Below are positions 1 through 8,816 of a stretch of DNA of 55,001 nt, piece after piece. The DNA lies in the NCBI GenBank assembly GCA_002426885.1, contig DINU01000012.1, positions 1-55,001 of the forward strand, read 5' to 3'. The notes below the pieces were generated by a model. The model saw only the letters and a program-made list of their open reading frames with translations, ran no database searches and was not told the DNA's origin. This stretch comes from Patescibacteria group bacterium UBA5532 (lineage in GTDB: Bacteria > Patescibacteriota > Gracilibacteria > BD1-5 > UBA2023). Position 1 is the stretch's first letter, and each line of letters opens with the position of its first letter. The position numbers were made by a program, and so were the translations under genes.

Positions 1-270
1 GCAAGCTGTAGTAAAGCCAATGCTGCATGTGCTACTCCGATAAATGGAGTATGTAGCTGAATTGCATGAAGATGTATTACAGGAACTCAAGCCAATCTTA
101 TAGTGTGATCTTGTGGAAGTATGACGCAATGGAAATGTGTGGGGAGCAACGGATGAACGACTGCAAGCTGTATGAAGCCAACTGCCTCATGTGTACCAGT
201 AACATGTGAATGGGTCGATGATGACGGAGTCTGGTTTACACCAAAGGTACTTGTGTGCACGAGAGGATAG
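1..270 (+). CDS. C-terminal end of a Cys-rich repeat surface protein (partial)
   Basis: The reading frame is open from the window edge to a TAG at 268-270 once TGA is read as Gly; it contains several in-frame TGA codons. The 89 visible residues are rich in Cys, Gly and Thr. The motif ASCxK recurs 162 bp (54 residues) apart, at 1 and 163, and is preceded by GSNGGTT. This resembles the Cys-rich GSNGGT.ASC repeat modules found in large extracellular proteins of CPR and other bacteria. An adhesin or surface role is an inference. The start and any signal peptide lie outside the window. Confidence 0.6.
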
Positions 271-569
271 ATTTCTGAGGAAAAAAGAAAGGCAACCGTA
301 TCCACGGTCACCTTTCGAGAAAATCTTACGAAGAGCGAGTCTTCTTTTGTCTGCTCGAACCTCCTTGTGGAGCGAACAGAAGCGTGTTTTTTGCTTTTGC
401 AGCATAGACATGCGCGAATGCTTATGCTTGTATTATATCATAAATGGGAAGGGAATTAGTCGGCAGGTTAATACCATAAAGAAAAAGAAAATTTCACAGT
501 CCGCTTGAACTTGAAATCTTTTAAGTCCTTTTGTAGAGCCTGTTATACAGTGTTACATTTTATACGAAA
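271..569. other. Intergenic region with hairpins
   Basis: No gene is supported here. One hairpin spans 287-316: GAAAGG pairs with CCTTTC, then a CA/CA internal loop, then ACCG/CGGT. On the reverse strand its 3' side is T-rich, so it could end reverse transcription. A weaker structure around CTCC-TTGT-GGAG (about 351-366) is followed by a T-rich run and may terminate the Cys-rich gene. Neither is a textbook terminator. Confidence 0.3.
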
Positions 570-1282
570 TTAAATTAAGCCTTTCTCCACCTTAGGATTT
601 TTCCAATCATTATTATCAATAATTACATCAGCATACTGTTTAGGTTGTACTGTTTTATCAAAAAAAACATACCCGGCAAAGTTCTTTTTAGAATATTTCT
701 TTTCAATTCCCTTTGCATCACCGTATAGTTCTAGATCACGTGATCTCAACTTTGCTCGAGATAACGCTTTGTCTACATTAATATCTAAGAAAATTTTATA
801 ATCAATATATCTTAATATCGATGGTTGGAAAAGGTAAATGCTTTCGATGACAACAATCAAGGGATACTTCAAGGGAACATTGCTTTCTATCTTTTCTCCA
901 GAATCATAGTTAATGCCATCTATTTTGATAGAAGCAGGTTTTTTAAGGATAGGCTTAAGAAATCTTTCAACCATTCCCTTAAAATCTATTGTCCTTTTGA
1001 TATGTTGGATTGCCCATGTCTTCTCTACAAAATTTTCTTTATAATCTCTTGGAAATTGAAAGGAATCACCTGAAATACTAAAAACGTTTCTACCTGCTTC
1101 AAGTAATTTATCTGAAATAGCCCCACCCAATTTACTTTTACCTGAAGCATCAAGCCCAGTAATACCCACAATGAATATCGCTTTATTTTTTGATAAAACA
1201 CTTATTTTGTCTGCAAGTTTATTGACCAGAATTTCATTATTCCTTTTTTCCATAGCTAGCCAAGGCGTAATTTAATTTCGTA
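563..1282. repeat. Inverted repeat pair bracketing the uridine-kinase-like gene
   Basis: Bases 563-583 and the reverse complement of 1262-1282 match at 20 of 21 positions (shared core ACGAAATTAAATTA). On the reverse strand the right arm lies 8 bases before the ATG, and the left arm contains the last codons and the TAA stop. The arrangement parallels the pair around the neighbouring YunG-like gene, but the sequence is different. Confidence 0.7.
570..1253 (-). CDS. Uridine kinase-like P-loop kinase
   Basis: A 227-residue protein with a P-loop, GITGLDASGKS, near residues 31-41. The layout is that of the uridine kinase/phosphoribulokinase superfamily (P-loop, then SGDSF, then a hydrophobic strand ending VIESIYLF). 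Members transfer phosphate from ATP to a nucleoside or similar small molecule; the substrate here is not evident. The gene is more AT-rich than the genome core, contains no in-frame TGA although it has more than ten glycines, and is bracketed by a 21-bp inverted repeat. All three fit recent arrival by transfer. The start is the ATG just inside the right repeat arm. Confidence 0.7.
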   Translation of the reverse strand: MEKRNNEILVNKLADKISVLSKNKAIFIVGITGLDASGKSKLGGAISDKLLEAGRNVFSISGDSFQFPRDYKENFVEKTWAIQHIKRTIDFKGMVERFLKPILKKPASIKIDGINYDSGEKIESNVPLKYPLIVVIESIYLFQPSILRYIDYKIFLDINVDKALSRAKLRSRDLELYGDAKGIEKKYSKKNFAGYVFFDKTVQPKQYADVIIDNNDWKNPKVEKGLI

Positions 1283-1391
1283 CAACGAATCCTAATAAGC
1301 GAAGTTTTCTTGAACGATAGTGAAAGAAAATTTGGGTGAGGTCTACCATAGGAGACCGAACCGCTTGTCGCGGTGTTAGGTGTTGTTGATT
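1254..1391. other. Spacer with two small hairpins between the bracketed genes
   Basis: Two compact hairpins sit side by side: GGTCT/AGACC (1340-1357) and ACCGC/GCGGT around a TTGTC loop (1360-1374). The second runs straight into GTTAGGT (1375-1381), which fits the integron core-site pattern GTTRRRY. No partner site forming a complete attC was found. Confidence 0.4.
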
Positions 1392-1810
1392 TTAATATTC
1401 TAAACAATTTCTCACTTTTTCTTTCAATACAGTATAACGTGAATTCTTGTTTTTATATGACATTAGGTATTCACGTGTCGAGGCAAAGCTCTTTTTTTTC
1501 TCAATACCCTTTGGAACGATTGTCCCTTCGGGAAACTGAGAACGTGTTAAGTCCACCTCTTTGCCCTTAATCATATTGAAAAAGTGAGAAATTTTTTGGC
1601 CATTCGGTAATACAGCTTCTGCCCAGACTATATCGCCACCAAAGTAATCATTCACGATTAATGCGGTTATAGCACATTGGCCGAAAGATGGATTTAATTC
1701 GCTCCATTCAGCAGGACAGTATGAAGTTTCTTTTGACCATGATTTTAGCAATGCTTTTTCAAGTGTATTTAAATCCATATTTAGAATATTAAAATCAATT
1801 TCACCTAACA
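1374..1810. repeat. Inverted repeat pair bracketing the YunG-like gene
   Basis: Bases 1374-1404 and the reverse complement of 1780-1810 match at 28 of 31 positions: nine identical bases (TGTTAGGTG), three differences, then 19 identical bases (TTGATTTTAATATTCTAAA). On the reverse strand the upstream arm ends just before the likely ATG, and the downstream arm covers the last codons and the stop. Confidence 0.8.
1392..1778 (-). CDS. YunG-like protein
   Basis: A protein of about 128 residues resembling the YunG family of Bacillus. It has a SYCPAEWSELNPSFGQCAIT segment, a DYFGGDI motif and a DLTRSQF motif. The biochemical role of YunG is unknown. I start it at the ATG at 1778 (MDLNTLEKALLKSW), because the upstream ATG at 1811 would make the inverted-repeat arm coding. 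The gene has no in-frame TGA and is AT-rich, like the neighbouring kinase gene. Confidence 0.65.
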   Translation of the reverse strand: MDLNTLEKALLKSWSKETSYCPAEWSELNPSFGQCAITALIVNDYFGGDIVWAEAVLPNGQKISHFFNMIKGKEVDLTRSQFPEGTIVPKGIEKKKSFASTREYLMSYKNKNSRYTVLKEKVRNCLEY

Positions 1811-1945
1811 TTTAAATTACCAAAAGTATCTTGTTTTTCCTGACACAATCAACCTGAAATTTATACTTTCTTCTTGATACATTTCACCATGGATTTCCGA
1901 TTTCGATACAAATAGCAAAACTCCTTATTCATCGATTATGACAGA

Positions 1946-3724
1946 TTATCCCTCAATCTTCTCGAATGCTTCCACGAGCTTCTCGACTTCTCGGATTCCT
2001 GCTTGATAGAATTCTTTCGAAGCAATGTCGATATCGTATTTCTTCAGTAATTCTGCTGGCGGAAGTGAGCCACCTGCCCGCAGGATATTTTTATAGTTTT
2101 CCTTAAAGTTCGGGTCTGCTTTATATTTATTATACAGAGAAAAGACGAGGATATTTCCGAACGCGTACGAATAACAATAGAAAGGAGTATGAAAAATATG
2201 AGGAATCATCGACCATGTACTCTCATCTTTCGCATCGACATCGAAGATCATCGCATCTCAGTAGAGATTTTTCTGATGCTCTCGATAGAGGAGATTCAGC
2301 TCCTTATACGTCAGCTCACCTCCATCGTAGATTCGTGTGTGCACATCCTGCTCGAAGAGTACATACTGCACCTGTCGGAATATCGTCGCGAAAATATCTG
2401 AGAGACGCTCGTCGAGATATGCCTCGTATTCTTCCTGAGAAATGAGTGTTTTTATCTTCGCTCCGAGGAGCATCTCGGAAAATATCGATGCTGTCTCTGC
2501 GAGAGAAAGCGCCGAATCGTAGACAGCGCCTTCTTGTGCCTGTGAGAGATGACCATGGATTGCATGTCCGAGCTCATGTGATACGATCGAGACATCTCGG
2601 AGTTTACCATTAAAGTTCAGAAGGACAAAGCTCTCCGCATCTTTCCGATAGCTCGCAAATGCTCCACTCTGTTTTCCCATACGTGGAAATGCATCGATCC
2701 TTCCTTCGTTTCGCATCGCGAGAGAATACTCATAGAATTCATCATCGAAGTCTTTCATCACAGAGAGATGAAGGTCGAATGCCTCATCGAAATTATAATT
2801 TGTATTCATTTTTCCGACTGGCGCGTTCACATCCCAGATCGAGAAATCATTGATTCCGAGGAGCGATGCTTTTTTCTTCAGGTATCGATGATAGAGCGGA
2901 TACGCAGATGATACTTCCTGGAGCAGTGTCTGCACGACTGTATCATCGAGTTGTTCGCCGATATTTCGCTGTGCAAGAATATTTTTATATCCGCGAATCT
3001 GGATCTCGGAAGACCAGTTTTTCAGGATGGATGTATAGATGTTTCCGAGTGTGATCTGATTCTGCTTCGTTCCGTAGGTCCTTCGGAGTGAGTCGTATGC
3101 TTCTTTTCGCACGCTTCTCTCCTCATGCTGTCGATATGTTCGGACTTCTTCTTCGGTGAGTTTTTTCTCCTCGCCATCGATCGTCATCGTAAATTCATAC
3201 GATCCAGCGAGATTATCTCGGAGCTCGTTCGCGAGTGCTAGCGGGCGTGACTTCGCATTCAGGACGTACTCTTCCTTCTCTGAGAGAATGTACTGGAGCA
3301 TATCTGCCGTCCGGACGAGATCATTCTGTATTCCGGCAAGTATCGGATTTTCCGCGAGTGCGAGGATTTTTTCTTTTCCCATCGTCTTCCATGCTTGCGA
3401 GATGAAGAGCAAGAGATTCCCGACTTCTACGAAAATTGCCTCCACTTCTCCCTGTTTTTTCTGGATTTCCGTATCTTGTGTATTGAGCGCAGATCGGTAA
3501 AAAAGATAGTACGAAGGTCGCGTAATCTGAGAGAGAAGTGCGTCATACTCATGATAAAATGTGAGAATCTTCTCAGGATCTGAGAGTGTCGGGAGGATAG
3601 CACTGTATTTCTCCGCGAATGCATGTGTCAGAGGAAGTATCTGTGCGATGTCCGATGTCAGCGATGGATCATCGAGTCAGCTGTAAAAATAGCGATCAAG
3701 ATCCCAGTTCGTGTTTTCTGTCAT
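1946..3724 (-). CDS. pepF: Oligoendopeptidase F (M3 family zinc peptidase)
   Basis: A 592-residue cytoplasmic metallopeptidase that cleaves short peptides. The zinc-binding HELGHAIHG motif (HExxH) is near residue 385. Two in-frame TGA codons split it under the standard code: one in the N-terminal YFYSGLDDP, one in NLYGDAM, where PepF proteins keep a YGD-like glycine. The length is normal for PepF. The ATG at 3724 is preceded on its strand by GGAGG and by a TATACT -10 box about 25 bases upstream. Transcription diverges from nrdR. Confidence 0.92.
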
Positions 3725-3783
3725 ATGAAAAAATAAGTCCTCCGAAGTATATGAGAAAAAGGAAAAATCAGAAATTTTCTTCA

Positions 3784-3811
3784 TTGCTTTTTTCGCTCTT
3801 TCCTCTAATAT
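3784..3811 (+). promoter_or_regulatory. Promoter of nrdR
   Basis: TTGCTT (3784-3789) and TAATAT (3806-3811) are separated by 16 bp. The predicted transcript start is within about 17 bases of the nrdR ATG. Confidence 0.5.
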
Positions 3812-3834
3812 GAAGGTCATATTTATTGTCTCTT

Positions 3835-4281
3835 ATGCGATGTCCTCGATGTAAAAATCTCGATACGAAAGTGATCGATTCTCGTATCACCGAAGATGGA
3901 AAATCCGTTCGTCGAAGGCGAGAATGTGAAAAATGTGGCGCACGTTTTACGACATTTGAGCGCCTCGAGTTCGTCTCGTTTATGGTCACGAAATCATCTG
4001 GAGAACTCGAGCCGTATGATCGCACGAAGGTCATGAATTCGATGATGAAAGCTCTTGTGAAGCGGAAATTTGATCCAGATACACTCGAACGTACGATTAA
4101 TGCACTCGAAAATGAATGGGCGCAGAATAAGCAGGGGATCACATCGAAACGAATCGGAAAAGATATTCTCCGCAAATTGCGTGATTTTGACGAGGTTGCA
4201 TTCGTGCGATACGCGTCTATCTATCATAATCATCAGAGCGTAAAAGAATTCGTGAAATTTATCGAGGAAGAACTCGGATAA
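3835..4281 (+). CDS. nrdR: Transcriptional repressor NrdR
   Basis: A 148-residue homologue of NrdR, which represses ribonucleotide reductase genes in response to ATP/dATP. The N-terminus has the zinc ribbon (MRCPRCKN then CEKCGARF), and the rest is an ATP-cone domain with the expected KRxGxxILxxLRxFDEVAFVRYASIY pattern near the end. The full family length is present. I chose the ATG at 3835 rather than the TTG nine bases upstream, since the family begins MxCPxC. No reductase gene lies in the window. Confidence 0.93.
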   Translation: MRCPRCKNLDTKVIDSRITEDGKSVRRRRECEKCGARFTTFERLEFVSFMVTKSSGELEPYDRTKVMNSMMKALVKRKFDPDTLERTINALENEWAQNKQGITSKRIGKDILRKLRDFDEVAFVRYASIYHNHQSVKEFVKFIEEELG

Positions 4282-4298
4282 TCTATTGCAAGATTTTT

Positions 4299-5282
4299 AT
4301 GTCGACTTTGACGGTTGTACATCTGGGGCAGACATTTTTACAGTGACCAAATATTTCCCATGAGCTTTTCGAAGCGATGAAAGCGACACTTTCTGAAAAA
4401 AAGAAAGTTCTCCTTTTCTTCAATCGTCGTGGATATGGGCGAGCGGTAATCTGTGAGGATTGTGGGTATCACTGGAAATGTCCGTATTGTGATATCTCTT
4501 TTTCCTATCACACGGCAAATGGAAAAAAACTTCTCTGTCATCACTGTAATGCGATCGAGCCATTTCCATTTGAGTGTTGACAGTGTCATGGAAATAATAT
4601 TCTCTCGGTCGGGATTGGGATTCAGCAGATTGAGCGGGCATTACACGAACTCTTTCCTGAAGTACGGATTGCACGAGTCGACTCTGACACCAAAAAAGTC
4701 GAGAAAAATCTCGAAATGACCCTTCATGATGCGGATATTATCATCGGGACGCAGATGGCAGTGACAGTCGCAAATCCTTCTTTTTGACTGATCGGCTTTC
4801 TCTTGCTTGACTCAGAACTGACTATTCCAGAGTATGATATAGAAGAGCGGATTTACCTTCAGTGTTCGTATGCGATGAAGCAGGGTACACCCGTCATTGT
4901 TCAGACGTATATGCAGGATGCTCCACTTCTAGATACGCTTCTCTCCGGTAATTATCGATCGTTTCTCTCGACGACATTGCGCGAGCGCGAGCGATACGGA
5001 TATCCGCCTTATGGCGAGCTCGTGACGCTCTATATCCGTGATATTCATAAGGAAAAAGTCACCAATATCATCACGAAACTCGTAAACAAGATCAGCATCT
5101 TTCTCGAGTCATATGATCGGCGAGAAACCATATTTTTTACCTATGATCGGGATATATGGGAGCGTCGAGGAGAAGACTGGATCCAGAAAATCGTCCTGAA
5201 ATGACCGGATCTTTCTGCTATTCTCGAGCATATTCGCGTCGAGCTGATTCGGAATCCGCAGGTTGTCCTGGAGCGAAAATAG
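4299..5282 (+). CDS. Stand-alone C-terminal half of primosomal protein PriA
   Basis: A 327-residue protein equivalent to the second helicase lobe and C-terminus of PriA, the replication-restart helicase. It has the NRRGYGR stretch, the zinc-binding pairs (CEDC, CPYC, CHHC, CGQC), IIGTQMA, and the C-terminal RERERYGYPPYGEL block. Several conserved glycines are encoded by TGA. The 3'-DNA-binding domain and the Walker A/B lobe are absent; upstream is only nrdR, 17 bp away. The AGRAGR arginine-finger motif that should follow the DSELTIPEYDIEERIYLQ region is also missing. It cannot be a working ATPase by itself. A zinc-dependent primosome scaffold is one possibility. Confidence 0.85.
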
Positions 5283-5560
5283 ATGTGATGACGAGATTGC
5301 AATTGTTTTCCGATTCTGTGCACGTCATGCGACTCGGTATGTCTTATCAGCATGGACTCTCGTTTACGTGAAGGATGACGCCTTGCGTTGTTTATATCAG
5401 TGTATCCTAGAATCCATTCCTTTGCGTAGATTTGCCTCTGTTGTATATGTGAGCGAGGATTCATTCGCTCACATAGATTCCTGCTCACGTGAGATAATGA
5501 AAAACCCCGTTTTTGTTTTTTTAACTTTTCCCGAATTCCTCGTTTTACAGAAGGTTTCTT
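5283..5560. other. Intergenic region with strong hairpin and terminator-like sequence
   Basis: No convincing gene lies between the convergent PriA-like and phosphohexomutase genes. A perfect 11-bp hairpin (TATGTGAGCGA, arms 5446-5456 and 5465-5475, 8-base loop) is followed by the palindrome CTCACGTGAG (5484-5493). Next comes a short AAAAAC/GTTTTT hairpin with a T run (5500-5522), a plausible terminator. Confidence 0.6.
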
Positions 5561-6919
5561 CTATTTCTTTTCCTGGATATTTCCCATCACCATCGTATAG
5601 AGCTCATCGAATCGTTCCTGTGTCTTCGCCTCAAGATTGAGCCTCAGAAGTGGCTCGTTCGAGCTCGGTCTCACGTTCCACCACGATCCATCCGGATATG
5701 AGACAGTCAGCCCGTCATGTGTAGATTGCTTTTCATCGCGGAATACTTCTGTGAGTTGATGGATTTTCGCAGTGACGTCTGCCACAGTAAAATTCGTCTC
5801 CTCGAGTGATACATATGTCTCGTATTCTTTCGCGAGCTCGGAGAGCTTTTTCCCCTCAGTTTTCATCATATCGAGGATCATCATCCCCATCAGGATGCCA
5901 CTGTCGATACAGTAATTCTCTCGGAAAAAATAATGTGCCGAATGTTCGCCTGCAAAAATAATCTTCGGATCATGCTTCATGTGTTCGCGAATATACGCGT
6001 GACCGACTTTTTCCTCGATATATGTCCCGCCGAGCGACTCGACGGTATCACGGAAAATATGTGATGTCACCACATTGCCGATGAATGACGATCCTGGGTG
6101 TTTCTCGAGAAGGCTTTTCGCGATGACAGAAGCGATAATACCTGATGCCACGACTTCACCTCTCTCGTCGAGTAGCATCACACGATCGGCATCTCCATCG
6201 AAGATGAGTGCTACATCTGCACGTGTTTCTATGAGTTTCTTCCGAGCATCTTCGCGATTTGATCAGATGATCGGATTCGGATGATGGTTCGGGAAATTCC
6301 CATCGGGCTCGAGATAGAGCGGAATCATCTCGAATTTTGCTTTTTTCTGGATTGCGTCCATGAATGTTCCGGCGACACCATTTCCTGCATCGACGACTAC
6401 CTTCATGTCTTCGAAGTTTTTCTCCTTCAGAAACGAGAGAACATGCTCCACGAAGCTATCATGGACGTCGCGAGTCTCCTGCTTCTTCGTCTCGAACTCG
6501 GCGGGTATCTCGGGGAGAGAATCCATAAGTGCACCGATTCTCGCTCCGTGCTCCTTCAGATTGTATGGCTCTCCACTGTGAGCGATGAGCTTCACTCCAT
6601 TATATTCCTTCGGATTATGGCTCGCAGTGATCATCGCACCACTCTCTATATCATCGTATGCGCATGTCGCGAATCCAGTCATATCGGTCGATACGAGTCA
6701 GAGATAGATCGCAGTCGCTCCCGCGTATTGGACTCCGCGCGAGAAGCTCTCTGCGAGGGATGCTCCCGAGAGTCGTGCATCATATCCGACAGCGATACGA
6801 GTATGTCCCGTGTATTTCGCGAAGGCGTATCCGAGACGAAAGAAAAAATCTTCATCGATCTCAGTCGGATATATCGCCCGAAGATCGTATGAATGAGAAA
6901 GCAGGGAAGCGTAGGACAT
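5561..6919 (-). CDS. Phosphomannomutase/phosphoglucomutase
   Basis: A 452-residue member of the alpha-D-phosphohexomutase family, which moves phosphate between C1 and C6 of a hexose for glycan precursors. The catalytic phosphoserine loop is TASHNP (near residue 100), the metal loop is DGDADR (near 245), and the sugar loop is GEHS. Three domains plus the C-terminal RPSSNEPLLR block are present. In-frame TGA codons occur in LGLVSTDM, where the family has a conserved Gly, and in NPIIGSNRED. PMM and PGM activity cannot be told apart by sequence alone. It sits 8 bp after the upstream gene on the same strand. Confidence 0.9.
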
Positions 6920-6927
6920 GGGAGAAA

Positions 6928-7305
6928 TTATAGCATTGATTGGAGTTCCTGGAGACTCATTCTAACTTTTTTCATCGTTTCGGCAAGAATTTCTTGTGCC
7001 CTTCTCTGAAGAAAAGATGTTTCAAGAGATGAAATATTTGGCACTGGGACGACGGGTTCTGGTATGAGAAATCAGTGACATATATCGCTTAATGAAAATG
7101 GAAGATTTTCTTGGGGAGGCTGAATCGGTACCTTTGCAAATTGAGAAGTCATATCTCATTCACAAACATGAAAAGCTCTTCAAGCAAAGCTGTTTATTAC
7201 CGTAATTGCTCGATTTGGAGGTTCCATAGTAACATTTCGAGTCCAAGCTTCAAGGGCTTTTCCTATAACAGGGTTCCACCCCCCTTGCATTTCGAATGAT
7301 GTCAT
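6928..7305 (-). CDS. Hypothetical protein, visible only under code 25
   Basis: A 125-residue frame containing three in-frame TGA codons, so the standard code shows nothing here. The sequence has a WNPVIGKALEAW start, a Pro-rich middle (KVPIQPPQENLPFSLSDICHG, LIPEPVVPVPN) and a helical C-terminus. I do not recognise the family. The ATG at 7305 lies downstream of a good reverse-strand promoter, and the stop is 8 bp from the phosphohexomutase start, so the two probably form one operon. The intact frame, promoter and spacing argue that it is real. Confidence 0.7.
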
Positions 7306-7333
7306 AATAAGAATTTATGAATAATATTTTGTT

Positions 7334-7361
7334 ATTGTAAAATATTCTTTTCACTTTGCAA
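7334..7361 (-). promoter_or_regulatory. Promoter of the 7305-5561 reverse operon
   Basis: On the reverse strand TTGCAA (7361-7356) and TACAAT (7339-7334) are spaced by 16 bp. It lies back to back with the rplJ promoter. Confidence 0.6.
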
Positions 7362-7370
7362 GAAAAATAT

Positions 7371-7397
7371 TTGACTTTTTTCATTTCTCTCTATAAT
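7371..7397 (+). promoter_or_regulatory. Promoter of rplJ-rplL
   Basis: TTGACT (7371-7376) and a consensus TATAAT (7392-7397) with a 15-bp spacer. It is followed by a leader of about 115 bases. Confidence 0.7.
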
Positions 7398-7403
7398 GCC
7401 CGT

Positions 7404-7500
7404 GTTCTTTCGAAGACCATAGGCATCCATAAGTCCTATCGAGAAGGAGATACAGAGTTTATCTTTGCTTCTTCTCGTGCGGTCTGCACGATTTTTTTTA
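7404..7500 (+). promoter_or_regulatory. Ribosomal protein L10 leader with attenuator
   Basis: A branched fold can be drawn: the closing stem AGACC (7414-7418)/GGTCT (7481-7485) encloses hairpins ATAGG/CCTAT (7419-7439) and CGAGAAG/CTTCTCG (7440-7477). This is the multi-branch layout of L10 leaders. GGTCT is also the loop of a competing hairpin, CGTGC-GGTCT-GCACG (7476-7490), followed by eight T residues, a textbook terminator. The two folds exclude each other, so L10 binding could switch transcription of rplJL. The mechanism is inferred from the known autoregulation of L10. Confidence 0.75.
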
Positions 7501-7519
7501 TCTTCTTCTCTATCTCATT

Positions 7520-8245
7520 ATGGCAGTCAGTCGAACACAGAAAGAGTCCATCCTTTCCGCTCTGGAAGCACATCTTCAGGAAGGGAAAAGTGTCGCATTT
7601 ACGACGAGTCAGCGGATTACCGTCGAGGAAGTCACGAAGATGAAGCGCGAACTTCGGAGTGAAGGCGTCGTCTTCATGCTCGCGAAGAAGACACTTATTC
7701 GTCTCGCATTTAAAAATGTCCATTCGGTCGATCTTGATCTCGATACACTTCCTGGTCAGGTCGCACTCACGATCTCGAAGAATGACCCGATGGCTGGACT
7801 CTCGATCGTAAATCGCTATGTAAAAGAGTGGAAAAAAGACGAGAAGATCGCATTCGTCGCATCATACATGGAAGGGCGCATGCTCGGAGCAGAAGAGACG
7901 ACGAAGCTCGCATCACTTCCATCTCGTGAAGTTCTCCTCGCGAAACTCCTCGGATCGATGAAGGCTCCGATTGCTGGTCTGGCTCGATTCTTTGAATGAG
8001 CACGTACAGAGCTCGAAGCAAAAGGACTCTCGAAAGTCGCTGATCTGATACAGACAGCTCCAGCAGTAAAAGAGGAGAAAGCTCAGGAGGTCACTCCGGC
8101 TCCAGAAACAGAAGAAGAAAAGACAGAAGTAACTTCAGAAACTTCAGATGTTCCAGCTCCAGAAGCTCCAACACCAGAAGTAACAGAAGTGAGTGAGACT
8201 GAGACAGACGCGACTTCAGGTTCAGAGTCATCTGAGACAAAATAA
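7520..8245 (+). CDS. rplJ: Ribosomal protein L10 (with acidic tail)
   Basis: L10 anchors the L7/L12 stalk on the large ribosomal subunit. Residues 1-160 match L10 (KMKRELRSEGVVFMLAKKTLIRLA, then EVLLAKLLGSMKAPIAGLARFFEGA); the last Gly quoted is a TGA codon. The protein is 241 residues, about 70 longer than usual, because of an acidic Pro/Glu/Thr-rich tail. The ATG follows a pyrimidine-rich stretch without a Shine-Dalgarno sequence. Confidence 0.95.
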
Positions 8246-8272
8246 CTTTTATTTCCTTTTTTATTTATTCTT

Positions 8273-8644
8273 ATGTCTAATTCAGAAAAGATCATGGAAC
8301 TCGTAGAGTCTCTGACGATCGTCGAGCTCGCTGAGCTTGTCTCCGCTATGGAGGAAAAATTCGGAGTTTCTGCTGCTGCACCAGTTATGGTCGCTGGAGC
8401 TGGAGCTGCACCTGCTGAAGGTGGAGAAGATGAGAAAAACTCATTTAATGTCGTCCTCGTAAGTGCTGGAGGTCAGAAGATCGCTGTCATCAAGGTTATC
8501 CGCGAACTGACTGGTCTTGGACTCGGAGAAGCAAAGGCTCTCGCAGACAATGGTGGTGACATCAAGAAAGACGTGAAGAAAGACGAAGCAGAGAAGATGA
8601 AGGCTCAGCTCGAAGAAGCTGGAGCAACAGTCGAACTGAAATAA
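8273..8644 (+). CDS. rplL: Ribosomal protein L7/L12
   Basis: A 123-residue stalk protein. It has an N-terminal dimerisation domain, an Ala/Gly hinge, and a C-terminal factor-binding domain with the conserved KIAVIKVIRELTGLGLGEAKALAD block. None of its glycines is encoded by TGA. It lies 27 bp after rplJ and is followed at once by a terminator. Confidence 0.97.
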   Translation: MSNSEKIMELVESLTIVELAELVSAMEEKFGVSAAAPVMVAGAGAAPAEGGEDEKNSFNVVLVSAGGQKIAVIKVIRELTGLGLGEAKALADNGGDIKKDVKKDEAEKMKAQLEEAGATVELK

Positions 8645-8665
8645 TTTCATTCATTCGTAAGCAAG

Positions 8666-8694
8666 AAACCTGATATATGTCAGGTTTTTTTGTT
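8666..8694 (+). terminator. Terminator of rplJ-rplL
   Basis: AAACCTGA (8666-8673) pairs perfectly with TCAGGTTT (8680-8687), 6-base loop, followed by a T-rich run. Confidence 0.85.
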
Positions 8695-8768
8695 TTTCGT
8701 ACTTTATTTCTGCATGTTTCTTCGTTCAGAAACTTGCTTTCTCCAAGAAAATATATATGCTTCGTTTT

Positions 8769-8816
8769 ATGAAGTCACCATTTCGTACATTCTTATCTCA
8801 TCATGCTTCTTTTTAG
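8769..8816 (+). CDS. Leader peptide 1, Phe/His-rich (putative)
   Basis: A 15-residue frame, MKSPFRTFLSHHASF, ends in TAG; an in-frame ATG at 8757 would add MLRF. It holds three or four Phe and an adjacent His pair. Its stop codon overlaps the first bases of AGGAGCTTT (8815-8823), the arm of an alternative hairpin in the downstream attenuator. This geometry is typical of transcription-attenuation leader peptides. Expression is not proven. A different frame (8714-8845) is also open. Confidence 0.45.
   Translation: MKSPFRTFLSHHASF

Noticed and set aside
1254..1811. True integron cassette array with attC sites
   Set aside because: Core-like heptamers GTTAGGT and ACCTAAC occur, but they belong to arms on opposite sides of the gene, not to one attC, and no L boxes, second core site or integrase is seen.
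2258..3445. pepF as a pseudogene broken by stop codons
   Set aside because: The interrupting codons are TGA and fall where PepF proteins have glycine, so the gene is intact under code 25. The same holds for most split genes here.
5263..5640. A 125-residue frame between the PriA-like gene and the phosphohexomutase
   Set aside because: It overlaps both neighbours, crosses a strong hairpin and a terminator-like sequence, and shows no motif.
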